DNA from: DASULK01 sp036381835
GTDB taxonomy: Bacteria > Actinomycetota > Actinomycetes > Mycobacteriales > Micromonosporaceae
Direction of reading: 5' to 3'
DNA: 35,960 bases
Assembly: GCA_036381835.1 (NCBI GenBank)
Contig: DASVCA010000112.1
Coordinates: 1 to 35,960 of the forward strand
This document shows, one piece after another, positions 23,581 to 29,554 of the stretch. The notes below the pieces were generated by a model. That model saw nothing but the letters and a program-made list of their open reading frames with translations. It did not search any database and had not been told where the DNA came from. The translations under genes were made by a program, and so were the position numbers. Numbering within the stretch: position 1 is the first letter of the stretch; each line of letters opens with the position of its first letter.

Positions 23581-24200
23581 GCCGTTCCGCCGGAGATGGA
23601 GAAACTCTCCTGCAACTCGAACGCGGCGTCGTTGCCGGCCTCGCCATCAAAACTGTCCGTGCGGCCGTTGGCCCACTGGATCGTGACACCATCCTGGGTC
23701 GGGTTGGAGCTGTTGGGCCGAACAGTTACCCCGGCCGCGCCGCCTGTCGGCTTGTCGCCGTTGTAGACCGCGAACACCTCAGTGCCGAGTTTGCCAGCTT
23801 CCTTCTTGGTGAACTCCTGGATGACCTCGCGATTCTTGGTGCCCCGTTCGTCGCTCCCGACGTGCAGGTAAGCGCCCTTGGATGTTTCCACGACCGCGAT
23901 CGGATGCCCCGCTGCCGAGTCGTGGACACTCTCGCTGGTTACTTGGCCGTACTTCTCGCGGTACTCAGGCGAAAACTTCGGCTCACCAGTCTCTATGTCG
24001 ACGTCGTTCTCGGTGTAGTCGAGACCGCTAGGGTCCCGGCCATAGCCTTCACCACCCTCGTCCAATTCACCGACGTCCGGGTCATCGTCGAAGTCGTCTC
24101 CTCCACCCCCGCCGTGGACCTTCTGGTCGGGGTGCCCCGGATGGTTGAGTAGCCGCTGCCGGCTGAGTTGCACCCGTGCTGCGAGGGAGGGAGTACGCAC
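23577..24200 (-). CDS. Tagged acidic protein of unknown function
   Basis: 207 residues from the GTG at 24200, which has GGGAGG four bases upstream; an in-frame GTG at 24227 would add nine residues. The N-terminus is a basic helix (LAARVQLSRQRLL) followed by a variant of the shared tag, NHPGHPDQKVHGGGGG, at 19-34. An acidic region (DDFDDDPDVGELDEGGEGYG) and then a compact C-terminal half follow, including GTEVFAVYNGDKPTGGAAGV and VTIQWANGRTDSFDGEAGND. No enzyme motif was recognised. It is the first gene of the TerL transcription block, divergent from the plus-strand operon. A candidate -10 (TAGTGT) lies at 24224..24229. Confidence 0.72.
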   Translation of the reverse strand: MRTPSLAARVQLSRQRLLNHPGHPDQKVHGGGGGDDFDDDPDVGELDEGGEGYGRDPSGLDYTENDVDIETGEPKFSPEYREKYGQVTSESVHDSAAGHPIAVVETSKGAYLHVGSDERGTKNREVIQEFTKKEAGKLGTEVFAVYNGDKPTGGAAGVTVRPNSSNPTQDGVTIQWANGRTDSFDGEAGNDAAFELQESFSISGGTA

Positions 24201-24243
24201 CAGCCCTCCCGGCGAGTCGTAAGACACTACCCAGCGACCCGCG

Positions 24244-24249
24244 TACCGT
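24244..24249 (+). promoter_or_regulatory. Possible -10 element (TACCGT) for a leaderless plus-strand transcript
   Basis: TACCGT fits the actinobacterial TANNNT -10 pattern and ends seven bases before the ATG at 24257. That spacing would give a leaderless mRNA, common in actinobacteria. No convincing -35 was seen. Confidence 0.35.
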
Positions 24250-24256
24250 GTTACGC

Positions 24257-24409
24257 ATGAGCACAGACGTCGAGTTGTACCGAATCCCGGCCGAGCAGAT
24301 CGGCAGTGGCAAAAGGCGCGGGGAAGAGTTCGTCATCAGAGGCGAGTGGTACATCGTCGAGGGTTACGACCTCGCCCGGGACCAGTACGTAGCGCGGAAG
24401 CTGACCTGA
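24257..24409 (+). CDS. Small protein of unknown function, first gene of a plus-strand operon
   Basis: 50 residues starting MSTDVELYRIPAEQIGSGKR, with a compact end EWYIVEGYDLARDQYVARKL that looks like a small beta-barrel or RNase-barstar-sized fold. The frame is open upstream, but the first ATG after the intergenic region is chosen. The stop shares bases with the next ATG (TGATG), coupling it to a ribbon-helix-helix gene. Such a pair resembles a small toxin/antitoxin or regulator pair, but no toxin family was recognised. Confidence 0.6.
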   Translation: MSTDVELYRIPAEQIGSGKRRGEEFVIRGEWYIVEGYDLARDQYVARKLT

Positions 24410-24570
24410 TGCCCCGCCCCGGCCCCCCGAAACCCACCATCACCATCCGCCTGCACCAGGCCGGCATCGACTGGCTCGACCAGCTAGCGAGAGAGCAGAA
24501 CACCACCCGGTCAGACCTCATCAGGAAGATGATCGCTACCATGATCGCCAAAGAAGGCAAGCGGCCGTGA
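24409..24570 (+). CDS. Ribbon-helix-helix (CopG-like) DNA-binding protein
   Basis: 53 residues. The beta strand TITIRLHQAG is followed by two helices (IDWLDQLAREQNTTRSDLIR and KMIATMIAKEG), the classic RHH plan. RHH dimers bind short palindromic or direct-repeat operators. It is in a plus-strand operon inserted between the TerS-like gene and the TerL block. It is a candidate to bind the palindrome at 24901..24922 or the CTATGGTG copy at 25435..25442, an inference only. Confidence 0.8.
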   Translation: MPRPGPPKPTITIRLHQAGIDWLDQLAREQNTTRSDLIRKMIATMIAKEGKRP

Positions 24571-24601
24571 AGATACTCACCGAAGCGTTGAGGGGGAGAT
24601 C

Positions 24602-24793
24602 ATGATCACGTGTGCCACCTGGGCCTGTGGCCGTTCCGCCCAGCACCTGGACTTCTGCTGCCTGCCATGCGCCAGAGGTGAAGTGGTTCGCGGCGAGGCT
24701 GCGCACTCCCAGGAATGCTCCCCTGAGACCCCTCACGACCGACAGCCCAACCACCGTGCGCAACCCGCGGCGGCGCCCGGAGAGGTAGCGTAA
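24602..24793 (+). CDS. Cysteine-rich small protein, third gene of the plus-strand operon
   Basis: 63 residues with an excellent ribosome binding site (GAGGGGGAG, a few bases before the ATG). Four to six cysteines cluster in the first 25 residues (ITCATWACGRSAQHLDFCCL, then PC), suggesting a zinc knuckle. The tail is Pro/Ala/Glu-rich. It follows the ribbon-helix-helix gene after a 31-base gap holding only a 12-codon frame. Function unknown, possibly a DNA-contacting partner. Confidence 0.6.
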   Translation: MITCATWACGRSAQHLDFCCLPCARGEVVRGEAAHSQECSPETPHDRQPNHRAQPAAAPGEVA

Positions 24794-24881
24794 GACGGTA
24801 CGGCTACCCTCACAAGTACCCGCTGACGAACATTCGACGGCCTCGATCAACTTTTGGGAGTTCGGCCTGGTCAGTGGCTTG

Positions 24882-24909
24882 TTGACCTTGGCCAGCGCTA
24901 CACCATAAT
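24882..24909 (+). promoter_or_regulatory. Plus-strand promoter candidate (TTGACC-16-CATAAT) reading antisense into the TerS-like gene
   Basis: A -35 (TTGACC, 24882..24887) and a -10 (CATAAT, 24904..24909, five of six to TATAAT) with a 16-base spacer lie in the 132-base gap downstream of both converging transcription units. A transcript from about 24915 would run antisense through the gene at 24926..25348. The rest of the gap (24794..24925) holds no gene I can support. Confidence 0.45.
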
Positions 24910-24922
24910 GACCGCTATGGTG
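24901..24922. promoter_or_regulatory. Operator-like palindrome over the antisense promoter
   Basis: A perfect 7-bp inverted repeat, CACCATA, eight bases, TATGGTG. It overlaps the -10 and predicted start of the promoter at 24882..24909. Its right half with the base before it, CTATGGTG (24915..24922), recurs on the other strand at 25435..25442, just after the -10 of the late promoter. It could be a repressor operator or, less likely, a weak terminator stem. Confidence 0.5.
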
Positions 24923-24925
24923 CGC

Positions 24926-25348
24926 TCACTTCAGCACCTCAGGGTCCACACCGTTCACTGAGTAGCTGTACTGCCGGCTCTCCACCTGCGTCGGCGCTCG
25001 TGCACCAGTCAGGTCGGCGATCTGGCTGGCCACCTTCAGCAGCCTGTCCACCGCACCCAGCGCCGTGCTCGCGTCGTCCCGTTGCTCGGCCTGGTGCAGT
25101 AGCTGCTGCACCCTTTGCTGCAGTCTGGCCAATTTGTCCAGCAGCTCTTTCCGAGCCTCCTCCGACGTGGCCTGACTTATCTCCGCAGCCGCTTCGCTCA
25201 ACAGTTGGCTGATCCGCTGTTGACTACATCCGAACCGTTTGGCCAGTTCAGCCTGGGTGAGTCCTTCGTGCACCTTGGCCTGCCACACATCAGCTCTGCG
25301 CTGGATGGCTTCCTCACGGTTGGGTGGTCCAGGCTTGCCTGGTCCCAT
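24926..25348 (-). CDS. Terminase small subunit-like protein
   Basis: 140 residues. An N-terminal helix-turn-helix (about residues 29-52, LTQAELAKRFGCSQQRISQL) is followed by a long Gln/Glu/Ala/Leu coiled coil (about 60-105, EEARKELLDKLARLQQRVQQ). The C-terminus is short (TQVESRQYSYSVNGVDPEVL). This DNA-binding HTH plus coiled-coil oligomerisation plan fits TerS proteins, which recognise the packaging site. The ATG at 25348 has a strong GGGAGGG ribosome binding site. It is separated from TerL by the plus-strand operon, so the packaging genes are not one transcript. A transcriptional regulator is the main alternative. Confidence 0.7.
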   Translation of the reverse strand: MGPGKPGPPNREEAIQRRADVWQAKVHEGLTQAELAKRFGCSQQRISQLLSEAAAEISQATSEEARKELLDKLARLQQRVQQLLHQAEQRDDASTALGAVDRLLKVASQIADLTGARAPTQVESRQYSYSVNGVDPEVLK

Positions 25349-25434
25349 CGTCCCTCCCTATACTAGGGGGGTAGGGCACAAGCAGGGCGCCGACCCGTGG
25401 GGTTGGTCTGTCACCGTGAGTGCGTGGTGAGCCC

Positions 25435-25442
25435 CACCATAG
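25435..25442 (-). promoter_or_regulatory. CTATGGTG element at the late promoter start
   Basis: On the minus strand CTATGGTG begins seven bases after the -10 at 25449..25454, at the predicted transcription start. The identical octamer sits at the same place relative to the -10 of the opposing promoter (24915..24922). It forms part of a short dyad (TGGTG, five bases, CACCA) in the leader. A shared regulator site is a reasonable guess. Confidence 0.4.
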
Positions 25443-25448
25443 TTCTCG

Positions 25449-25478
25449 AATCTAACTAGCCTCTTTGATCTCTGTCAA
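25449..25478 (-). promoter_or_regulatory. Sigma-A-type promoter of the late operon (TTGACA-18-TAGATT)
   Basis: On the minus strand a perfect -35 TTGACA (25473..25478) is followed 18 bases later by TAGATT (25449..25454), which fits TANNNT. It overlaps the end of the HTH gene and would give a leader of roughly 90 bases before the TerS-like ATG at 25348. The leader (25349..25448) contains no gene, a GGTG/CACC dyad, and a CCCTA-gta-TAGGG dyad just before the ribosome binding site. Confidence 0.6.
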
Positions 25479-25674
25479 GCACCGCCCTGAGGCGGCGTGT
25501 CCTGCCTGGTCTCAGCGCTTCTTCGGCGTCTTCGACGTGGTATCTGAGTTCCCCATCGACCCGGATCCTTCTCCACTGGTGTTTGCTGGCGAGGGCGTAG
25601 ACGTAGGTGATCTTCACCCAGTAGAACTCGGCCAGGGATCTGGCTGAGCCGTACTCCACCGGATTGAACGTCAA
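25456..25674 (-). CDS. Small helix-turn-helix DNA-binding protein (excisionase/MerR-like)
   Basis: 72 residues. The segment SARSLAEFYWVKITYVYALA, then KHQWRRIRVDGELRYHVED, matches the wing-type HTH of small phage regulators and excisionases (turn, recognition helix, then a W-R-R-I-R strand and a Y-H-x-E-D ending). The start is taken as a TTG at 25674 that overlaps the upstream stop (TTGA); a GTG at 25659 is an alternative. Its 3' end contains the -35 of the late promoter. A role as late-gene regulator is attractive because of that position, but not shown. Confidence 0.65.
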   Translation of the reverse strand: MTFNPVEYGSARSLAEFYWVKITYVYALASKHQWRRIRVDGELRYHVEDAEEALRPGRTRRLRAVLDRDQRG

Positions 25675-25844
25675 CGTCTGGTCCCGGTTCCAAAGGTCCG
25701 GTCGAACACCGCCGTGATTGCCATACCGAGGGCGAAGCAGGCGCCGGCCGTCAGGAGCGAGGGTGCGTCGATGGCCGTGAGTCCCCATGCGGCAGCACCG
25801 AGGCCGAGCAGGAGTACGACAATCAAGGCGATTCCGTTCTTCAT
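25671..25844 (-). CDS. Small two-helix membrane protein
   Basis: 57 residues: MKNGIALIVVLLLGLGAAAW is a clear first membrane helix, and SLLTAGACFALGMAITAVF the second, with a basic tail (TFGTGTRR). The ATG at 25844 overlaps the upstream stop (ATGA). It is at the end of the early region; a superinfection exclusion or membrane role is possible, but there is no family evidence. Confidence 0.7.
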   Translation of the reverse strand: MKNGIALIVVLLLGLGAAAWGLTAIDAPSLLTAGACFALGMAITAVFDRTFGTGTRR

Positions 25845-26533
25845 GCCGGTACCTTCGCTGCTCGCAGGTCTCTGGTGAGTCCGTCGAAGTCGTCGCCGCC
25901 CCAGGGCCAGATGTGCGGCTCGAGGTTGTCCTCGCCGATGGCGTCGCACTCCACCGCCGACGGGTAGAGCGAGTCGGTGGCCCGGACGATGGCGGTGATG
26001 GTTCCGGTGCAGCCCGCCTTGGGGCAAGGGCCGATCTCGACCACCTTGGCCGGGTTCGGGTAGGCCGCCCGTCTCGGCCAGCCGTGGGCCAGGGTGTGCA
26101 GCTCGTCCGAGCAGTCCCCAGCCGCGGTGTAGGCCGACAGCCACACCGCGTGCAGCGCCACATAGTCCCCCATGGCCTTGACCTCATCCGCCGGCGTGCT
26201 GATACCGCGTTCCTCGGCGATGAGCAGGCACCAGGACACCAGGGTGTGCCGGATCAGGGTTCTCGCCTGCACCGCCTTGCCGTTGAGCTGGGTTCCCCGG
26301 TCCCTGGTGCCGGAGGTCTTCTCCCCCGCCCCGTTGCTTGCGGCGAGCCGTTCGGCGAGCTCCCCGTAGAGGAACGCGGCCTGGATGGCGTCCTCGGCCA
26401 GCCACCGGGTGCAGAGTTCGCACAGGTTCCTCCCGTCGGCTGCTGGTCGGGGTAGGCAGCCCCGGCACCCGTCGTCGACGCAGGTGGGTTGGTGTCCTCT
26501 ACCTCGACACCGCGGTGAAGCACACAGGATCAT
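25841..26533 (-). CDS. Zinc-binding protein of unknown function
   Basis: 230 residues from the ATG at 26533 (ATGA with the upstream stop). The first 50 residues carry several Cys/His: CASPRCRGRGH, then PTCVDDGCRGC, and CELCTRW. A helical middle follows (IQAAFLYGELAERLAASNG and ALHAVWLSAYTAAGD), and then a further knuckle pair, CPKAGCTG. The C-terminus contains AVECDAIGEDNLEPHIWPWG. This looks like a multi-zinc regulator or a nuclease-accessory protein. Similar ones are common in actinophage early regions; I cannot name a family. Confidence 0.6.
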   Translation of the reverse strand: MILCASPRCRGRGHQPTCVDDGCRGCLPRPAADGRNLCELCTRWLAEDAIQAAFLYGELAERLAASNGAGEKTSGTRDRGTQLNGKAVQARTLIRHTLVSWCLLIAEERGISTPADEVKAMGDYVALHAVWLSAYTAAGDCSDELHTLAHGWPRRAAYPNPAKVVEIGPCPKAGCTGTITAIVRATDSLYPSAVECDAIGEDNLEPHIWPWGGDDFDGLTRDLRAAKVPA

Positions 26534-26898
26534 CGCCCACTCCGGTGATCGAGCCAGGCCCCGAGGCCGAAACCAACGAGATGCCAAACCAGCGAACCGC
26601 GTTTCGCGAACGGCTCCATGGCTGGGCTGAGTGCGGTGCCCCAGTAGATCTGGTCACACGGTGCGCCGTACGGCCCGTACGGCAGCGGCTGGCCCGTACC
26701 GACCACCCGGAACCACCGCTTCTTCTCGAACCCGCCTTCGCGAGCCCAGAACTCGACTACACGGGAGTCGCGGCAGTCCACCGCCAGCGGGTTGCCCTGC
26801 AGTGCGATCTCGTGCCACTGGTCATCGACCGGCACGGAGTAGCGGAAGATGCGCTCATCCGGTTGCAAGATCGTAAGCGATGGCACCACGTCGGTCAC
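26530..26898 (-). CDS. Conserved small phage protein (resembles DUF7352-type proteins)
   Basis: 122 residues from a GTG at 26898. It contains FRYSVPVDDQWHEIALQGNP and a C-terminal RWFRVVGTGQPLPYGPYG segment. The V-P-V-D-D beginning and the F-R-V-V-G-T-G-x-P stretch recall the DUF7352 family, from memory. Its function is unknown. It is chained by GTGA to the small ORF upstream and by ATGA to the zinc protein downstream. Confidence 0.55.
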   Translation of the reverse strand: MTDVVPSLTILQPDERIFRYSVPVDDQWHEIALQGNPLAVDCRDSRVVEFWAREGGFEKKRWFRVVGTGQPLPYGPYGAPCDQIYWGTALSPAMEPFAKRGSLVWHLVGFGLGAWLDHRSGR

Positions 26899-27035
26899 GG
26901 CTCCACCACCTCAACGAGAGCTTTCACGACGACGGCCACGCTGTCCGTCCGCTTGTCCGGTGGGCACGTCAGCAGTGCCGCAAGCATCGAGACCACGGTC
27001 GGCTCGTCGAAGTCCAGCGGCTTCGGCTCTCTCAC
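26895..27035 (-). CDS. 46-residue small protein
   Basis: A frame with GTGA overlaps at both ends (GTG at 27035, TGA at 26895). It begins VREPKPLDFDEPTVVSMLAA and ends VKALVEVVEP. The last residues, VEVVEP, recur at the end of the protein encoded at 29258..29554. It is otherwise unrecognised. Both junctions are exact, so I consider it real although it is short. Confidence 0.6.
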   Translation of the reverse strand: MREPKPLDFDEPTVVSMLAALLTCPPDKRTDSVAVVVKALVEVVEP

Positions 27036-27367
27036 GGCTCGATCCCCTCACCCGCAGCGATGTCCCGGATGTCCCAGCATGGGTAGCTCTCAGCGCATTC
27101 GTGGCACTCGACGTTCTCGTCGCCGAGGGCGTACGTCACGACCTCCGGCGCGTGCCGCTCCACTACCTGCAGTAGCGCCTCAACCCGCCGGATCTCGGTG
27201 GCGGGATCGTTGGCGGCGATGAACACGCCATCCGTCGGCGGCATCTCGGTCTCGCGGCACAGCCAGTCGGCCGGATACCACCCAGTCCGGAGCTTGGCCG
27301 CTCTCGCCCTCTCCAGCCGGGCCTGGAGTGCGGCGACGAGCCGGGTGTGCAGATCGTTATCGGTCAC
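27032..27367 (-). CDS. DUF6221-like small protein
   Basis: 111 residues from a GTG at 27367 (GTGA overlap). The plan is an N-terminal helix (LHTRLVAALQARLERARAAK), then IAANDPATEIRRVEALLQVV, then a CHEC-type pair near the C-terminus (NVECHECAESYPCWDIRD). The middle segment resembles the DPA-x-x-x-REV-x-A-x-x-x-V pattern of DUF6221 proteins of actinobacteria. The function is not known. Confidence 0.6.
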   Translation of the reverse strand: MTDNDLHTRLVAALQARLERARAAKLRTGWYPADWLCRETEMPPTDGVFIAANDPATEIRRVEALLQVVERHAPEVVTYALGDENVECHECAESYPCWDIRDIAAGEGIEP

Positions 27368-27573
27368 GGCTTGCTCCGGCAGTCCTGGTCGATCGAGTGC
27401 ACGTCGGACAGGTGCACCGCCCGGATCTTGCGGCCGGCCCGGTCGAACACGGCGACGCGGGCCTGGACGTCGCCGCGGTTGCGTTCGCGAAACGTCTGGA
27501 CGGTGATCCGATGTCCGGTGATCTTCAGCGGGGACACGGTGCCGGCGATCGAGTACAGGACCTTGACCTTCAC
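27364..27573 (-). CDS. Small beta-rich protein of unknown function
   Basis: 69 residues starting MKVKVLYSIAGTVSPLKITG, with strands and a basic surface (TFRERNRGDVQARVAVFDRA). Four-base overlaps join it to both neighbours. Possibly a single-domain nucleic-acid-binding protein; no family recognised. Confidence 0.6.
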   Translation of the reverse strand: MKVKVLYSIAGTVSPLKITGHRITVQTFRERNRGDVQARVAVFDRAGRKIRAVHLSDVHSIDQDCRSKP

Positions 27574-27875
27574 GACTGCTCCCCGGCCAGACGGGACTCC
27601 AGGAAGTCGGCGACCGCGCGAAGGTCCTTGGCCTCAACGGGTCGGTGCTTGGCGACGCACACTTCGGCCTGATGCCGCAGGACGGCGATAGCGTGTCGAT
27701 AGCCACGATCGAAGTCGGACACGAGCACCTCGACCGGTGGCTGGCCTACGCCCTTGCACTGCTGCCGGTAGCCGCTGATCCAGACATCACCGACGTGATC
27801 CCGCATGACGCCGGCCTTGGTCAGAGTGATCGACCGGTCGCACTCGGCGCAGCGGCCGCGCTTCAGGTCACCCAT
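27570..27875 (-). CDS. Small zinc-finger protein of unknown function
   Basis: 101 residues from the ATG at 27875 (8-base overlap with the coiled-coil gene). CAECDRSITLTKAGVMRDH and a later QQCKGVGQPP give Cys-Cys-His-Cys ligands of a probable zinc finger, followed by a helical C-terminus (HRPVEAKDLRAVADFLESRL). It may be a DNA-binding adaptor. Confidence 0.6.
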   Translation of the reverse strand: MGDLKRGRCAECDRSITLTKAGVMRDHVGDVWISGYRQQCKGVGQPPVEVLVSDFDRGYRHAIAVLRHQAEVCVAKHRPVEAKDLRAVADFLESRLAGEQS

Positions 27876-28719
27876 CGGTGCTCTCCTCTCGGGTGCCGGA
27901 GTCCAGAGCGCGCGTGCTGTCAAGAAGAACCTGATGCGCCTGTGCCTTGGCGACCCGAACGCGCGTCCATTGATCGGCATCCGACGGCGGGACGGTACCG
28001 TCAGCGAACTCAGTCCAAGCGCGCTCGTACGCTCTCGCTGCTTCGACGACGGTCACCAGGGCGTCCCGCTGGCCCATCAACTCTCGGAAGGCGACCATGT
28101 TGTGGCTGGCTTGCCGATCGAGTTCGAGCGCCGTCTCGCGCCACTTCTCGGCCTCACCGCGCAGCCGTGCTACTTCCTCGGCGACGGGTAGCAGGGCGTC
28201 CCGCTCGGCAATGGCCTGTTGCGCCCGCTCCTTGTGCATGTCCTTCGTGGCCCGGGCCTCGTCGCGCTCGCCCATGAACTGGGAGCGATCTTCGCGCGCC
28301 CGCCAGTAGTCCGACCGCAGCCGTGCTGCTTCTTCTGGGTCTACCCAGCCAGCCTCACGAAGCGCGGCGGGTTGAGCCTTCAGGCTGCCACGAAGGAGTC
28401 GGATCTCCTCGACGAGACGGAGCATCACTGGCCGGTAGTCCTCGTCCGGGTGAGTACAGCATGCGGGAATCCCGGCGTCGCAACTGCCGCATTGGCGCAG
28501 CCAGAACTCGGCGATTCGGTCCAGGTCGAGTTCTGGCCGTTCGCCTGTCTCCGTGGCTCTCAGGGCCGTTTCCGGGGCTGTCTGGACTGCTGGCACGATC
28601 TCGAAGCCCTCGGCGGCCATGCGGTCGATCTGCGGCTGCGCGGCGCCGAATCCTGTGCCGGGGAACTCCTCGGGTCCCTGTTCGCCGATCATGAACGGCT
28701 CCGGGGCTGTCTCGTTCAC
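27868..28719 (-). CDS. Long coiled-coil protein of the early region
   Basis: 283 residues from a GTG at 28719 (GTGA overlap). After a short acidic start and a cysteine cluster (FWLRQCGSCDAGIPACCTH), a long charged coiled coil runs from about residue 100 to 235 (LRSDYWRAREDRSQFMGERD, then EEVARLRGEAEKWRETALEL). It is probably a scaffold or DNA-repair/recombination accessory. No enzyme motif was seen. Confidence 0.65.
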   Translation of the reverse strand: MNETAPEPFMIGEQGPEEFPGTGFGAAQPQIDRMAAEGFEIVPAVQTAPETALRATETGERPELDLDRIAEFWLRQCGSCDAGIPACCTHPDEDYRPVMLRLVEEIRLLRGSLKAQPAALREAGWVDPEEAARLRSDYWRAREDRSQFMGERDEARATKDMHKERAQQAIAERDALLPVAEEVARLRGEAEKWRETALELDRQASHNMVAFRELMGQRDALVTVVEAARAYERAWTEFADGTVPPSDADQWTRVRVAKAQAHQVLLDSTRALDSGTREESTDG

Positions 28720-29261
28720 TTGGCCTCCCGGATCCACTGTCGGGCGATCTCACACAGCGCCACGAACACGCTGTCCTTGTCCTGCTCCAACTGGCCGAGT
28801 TGGTCGTACGGCACCATGTCCGGATGAGTCCTCGCCTCAACGTCGCGAGTCGATCCGTACCTCCAGCCCATCGCCTCGTACGCCTTGACCCAGTCGTCGT
28901 GCAGTTCTTCGGGTGACGACTTACGGGCCGGGCCGCACATCATGTCGATGACGTCCAGAAACTGGGCGCGGAAAGCGTCGTCCCGCTGGGACCACCGTTC
29001 GGGCACGATAGGGGCTTCCGCGCCTGCGGCCGCGATACGTGCACCCTCGTAGACGAAGATCGCCCGGCGCTCGGTAAGCGACCCGCTGGGCCATTCAATC
29101 GAGCCTCGTTTGCCCCGCACCGCTCGTTCGATGATCGGGGCAGCAGCACGGATCGCCACGTCGTAGCACCCGCAAGTCTCGGCACTCGGCATGCAGATCA
29201 CATGGCCCAAGATCGCCGCGCGGCCCGCCTCGATGGCTTCGGTCAGGTCCAGTTCGCTCAC
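28716..29261 (-). CDS. RyR-domain protein
   Basis: 181 residues from a GTG at 29261 (GTGA). The C-terminal part, about residues 118-177, has the RyR signature: ELHDDWVKAYEAMGWRYGST, then THPDMVPYDQL and ARQW at the end. Ryanodine-receptor-type RyR domains occur in many phage and bacterial proteins, where they may act as ligand- or nucleotide-binding modules. The N-terminal 110 residues are helical with Cys residues. The specific role in this phage is unknown. Confidence 0.72.
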   Translation of the reverse strand: MSELDLTEAIEAGRAAILGHVICMPSAETCGCYDVAIRAAAPIIERAVRGKRGSIEWPSGSLTERRAIFVYEGARIAAAGAEAPIVPERWSQRDDAFRAQFLDVIDMMCGPARKSSPEELHDDWVKAYEAMGWRYGSTRDVEARTHPDMVPYDQLGQLEQDKDSVFVALCEIARQWIREAK

Positions 29262-29554
29262 GGCTCCACCACCTCCACCAGAACCTCTATCGGCTTACCG
29301 GGAGCCCCCCACAGCAGCCCGAACGCCCGAGCTCCAACTTGGAACTCGGCACCGATGACGCAGCCCGGGTACCGGTTCAGCCGAACGGCGAACCGGTAAC
29401 GCCGAGCGCGCAGATTGGTGTAGATCTTCGGCCTGGCCCAGCGCAACGGGAAACGGGTCGTGAACTGACGGCCAAGTCGGCAACTGGTCTTGCCGCCGTC
29501 ATGCGAGTGGACCGCGCTATCCGCGCAGGCAACCGTAACGTGATCTTGGCTCAT
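29258..29554 (-). CDS. Small basic beta-rich protein of unknown function
   Basis: 98 residues starting MSQDHVTVACADSAVHSHDG. The basic middle, containing RFPLRWARPKIYTNLRARR, and a C-terminal VLVEVVEP suggest a nucleic-acid-binding fold. It ends in the same VEVVEP-stop junction as the ORF at 26895..27035. No family recognised. Confidence 0.6.
   Translation of the reverse strand: MSQDHVTVACADSAVHSHDGGKTSCRLGRQFTTRFPLRWARPKIYTNLRARRYRFAVRLNRYPGCVIGAEFQVGARAFGLLWGAPGKPIEVLVEVVEP

Noticed and set aside
24567..24605. 12-codon frame (GTG start) before the Cys-rich plus-strand gene
   Set aside because: It has overlapping junctions, but it is very short and the downstream gene has its own strong ribosome binding site; at most a leader peptide.
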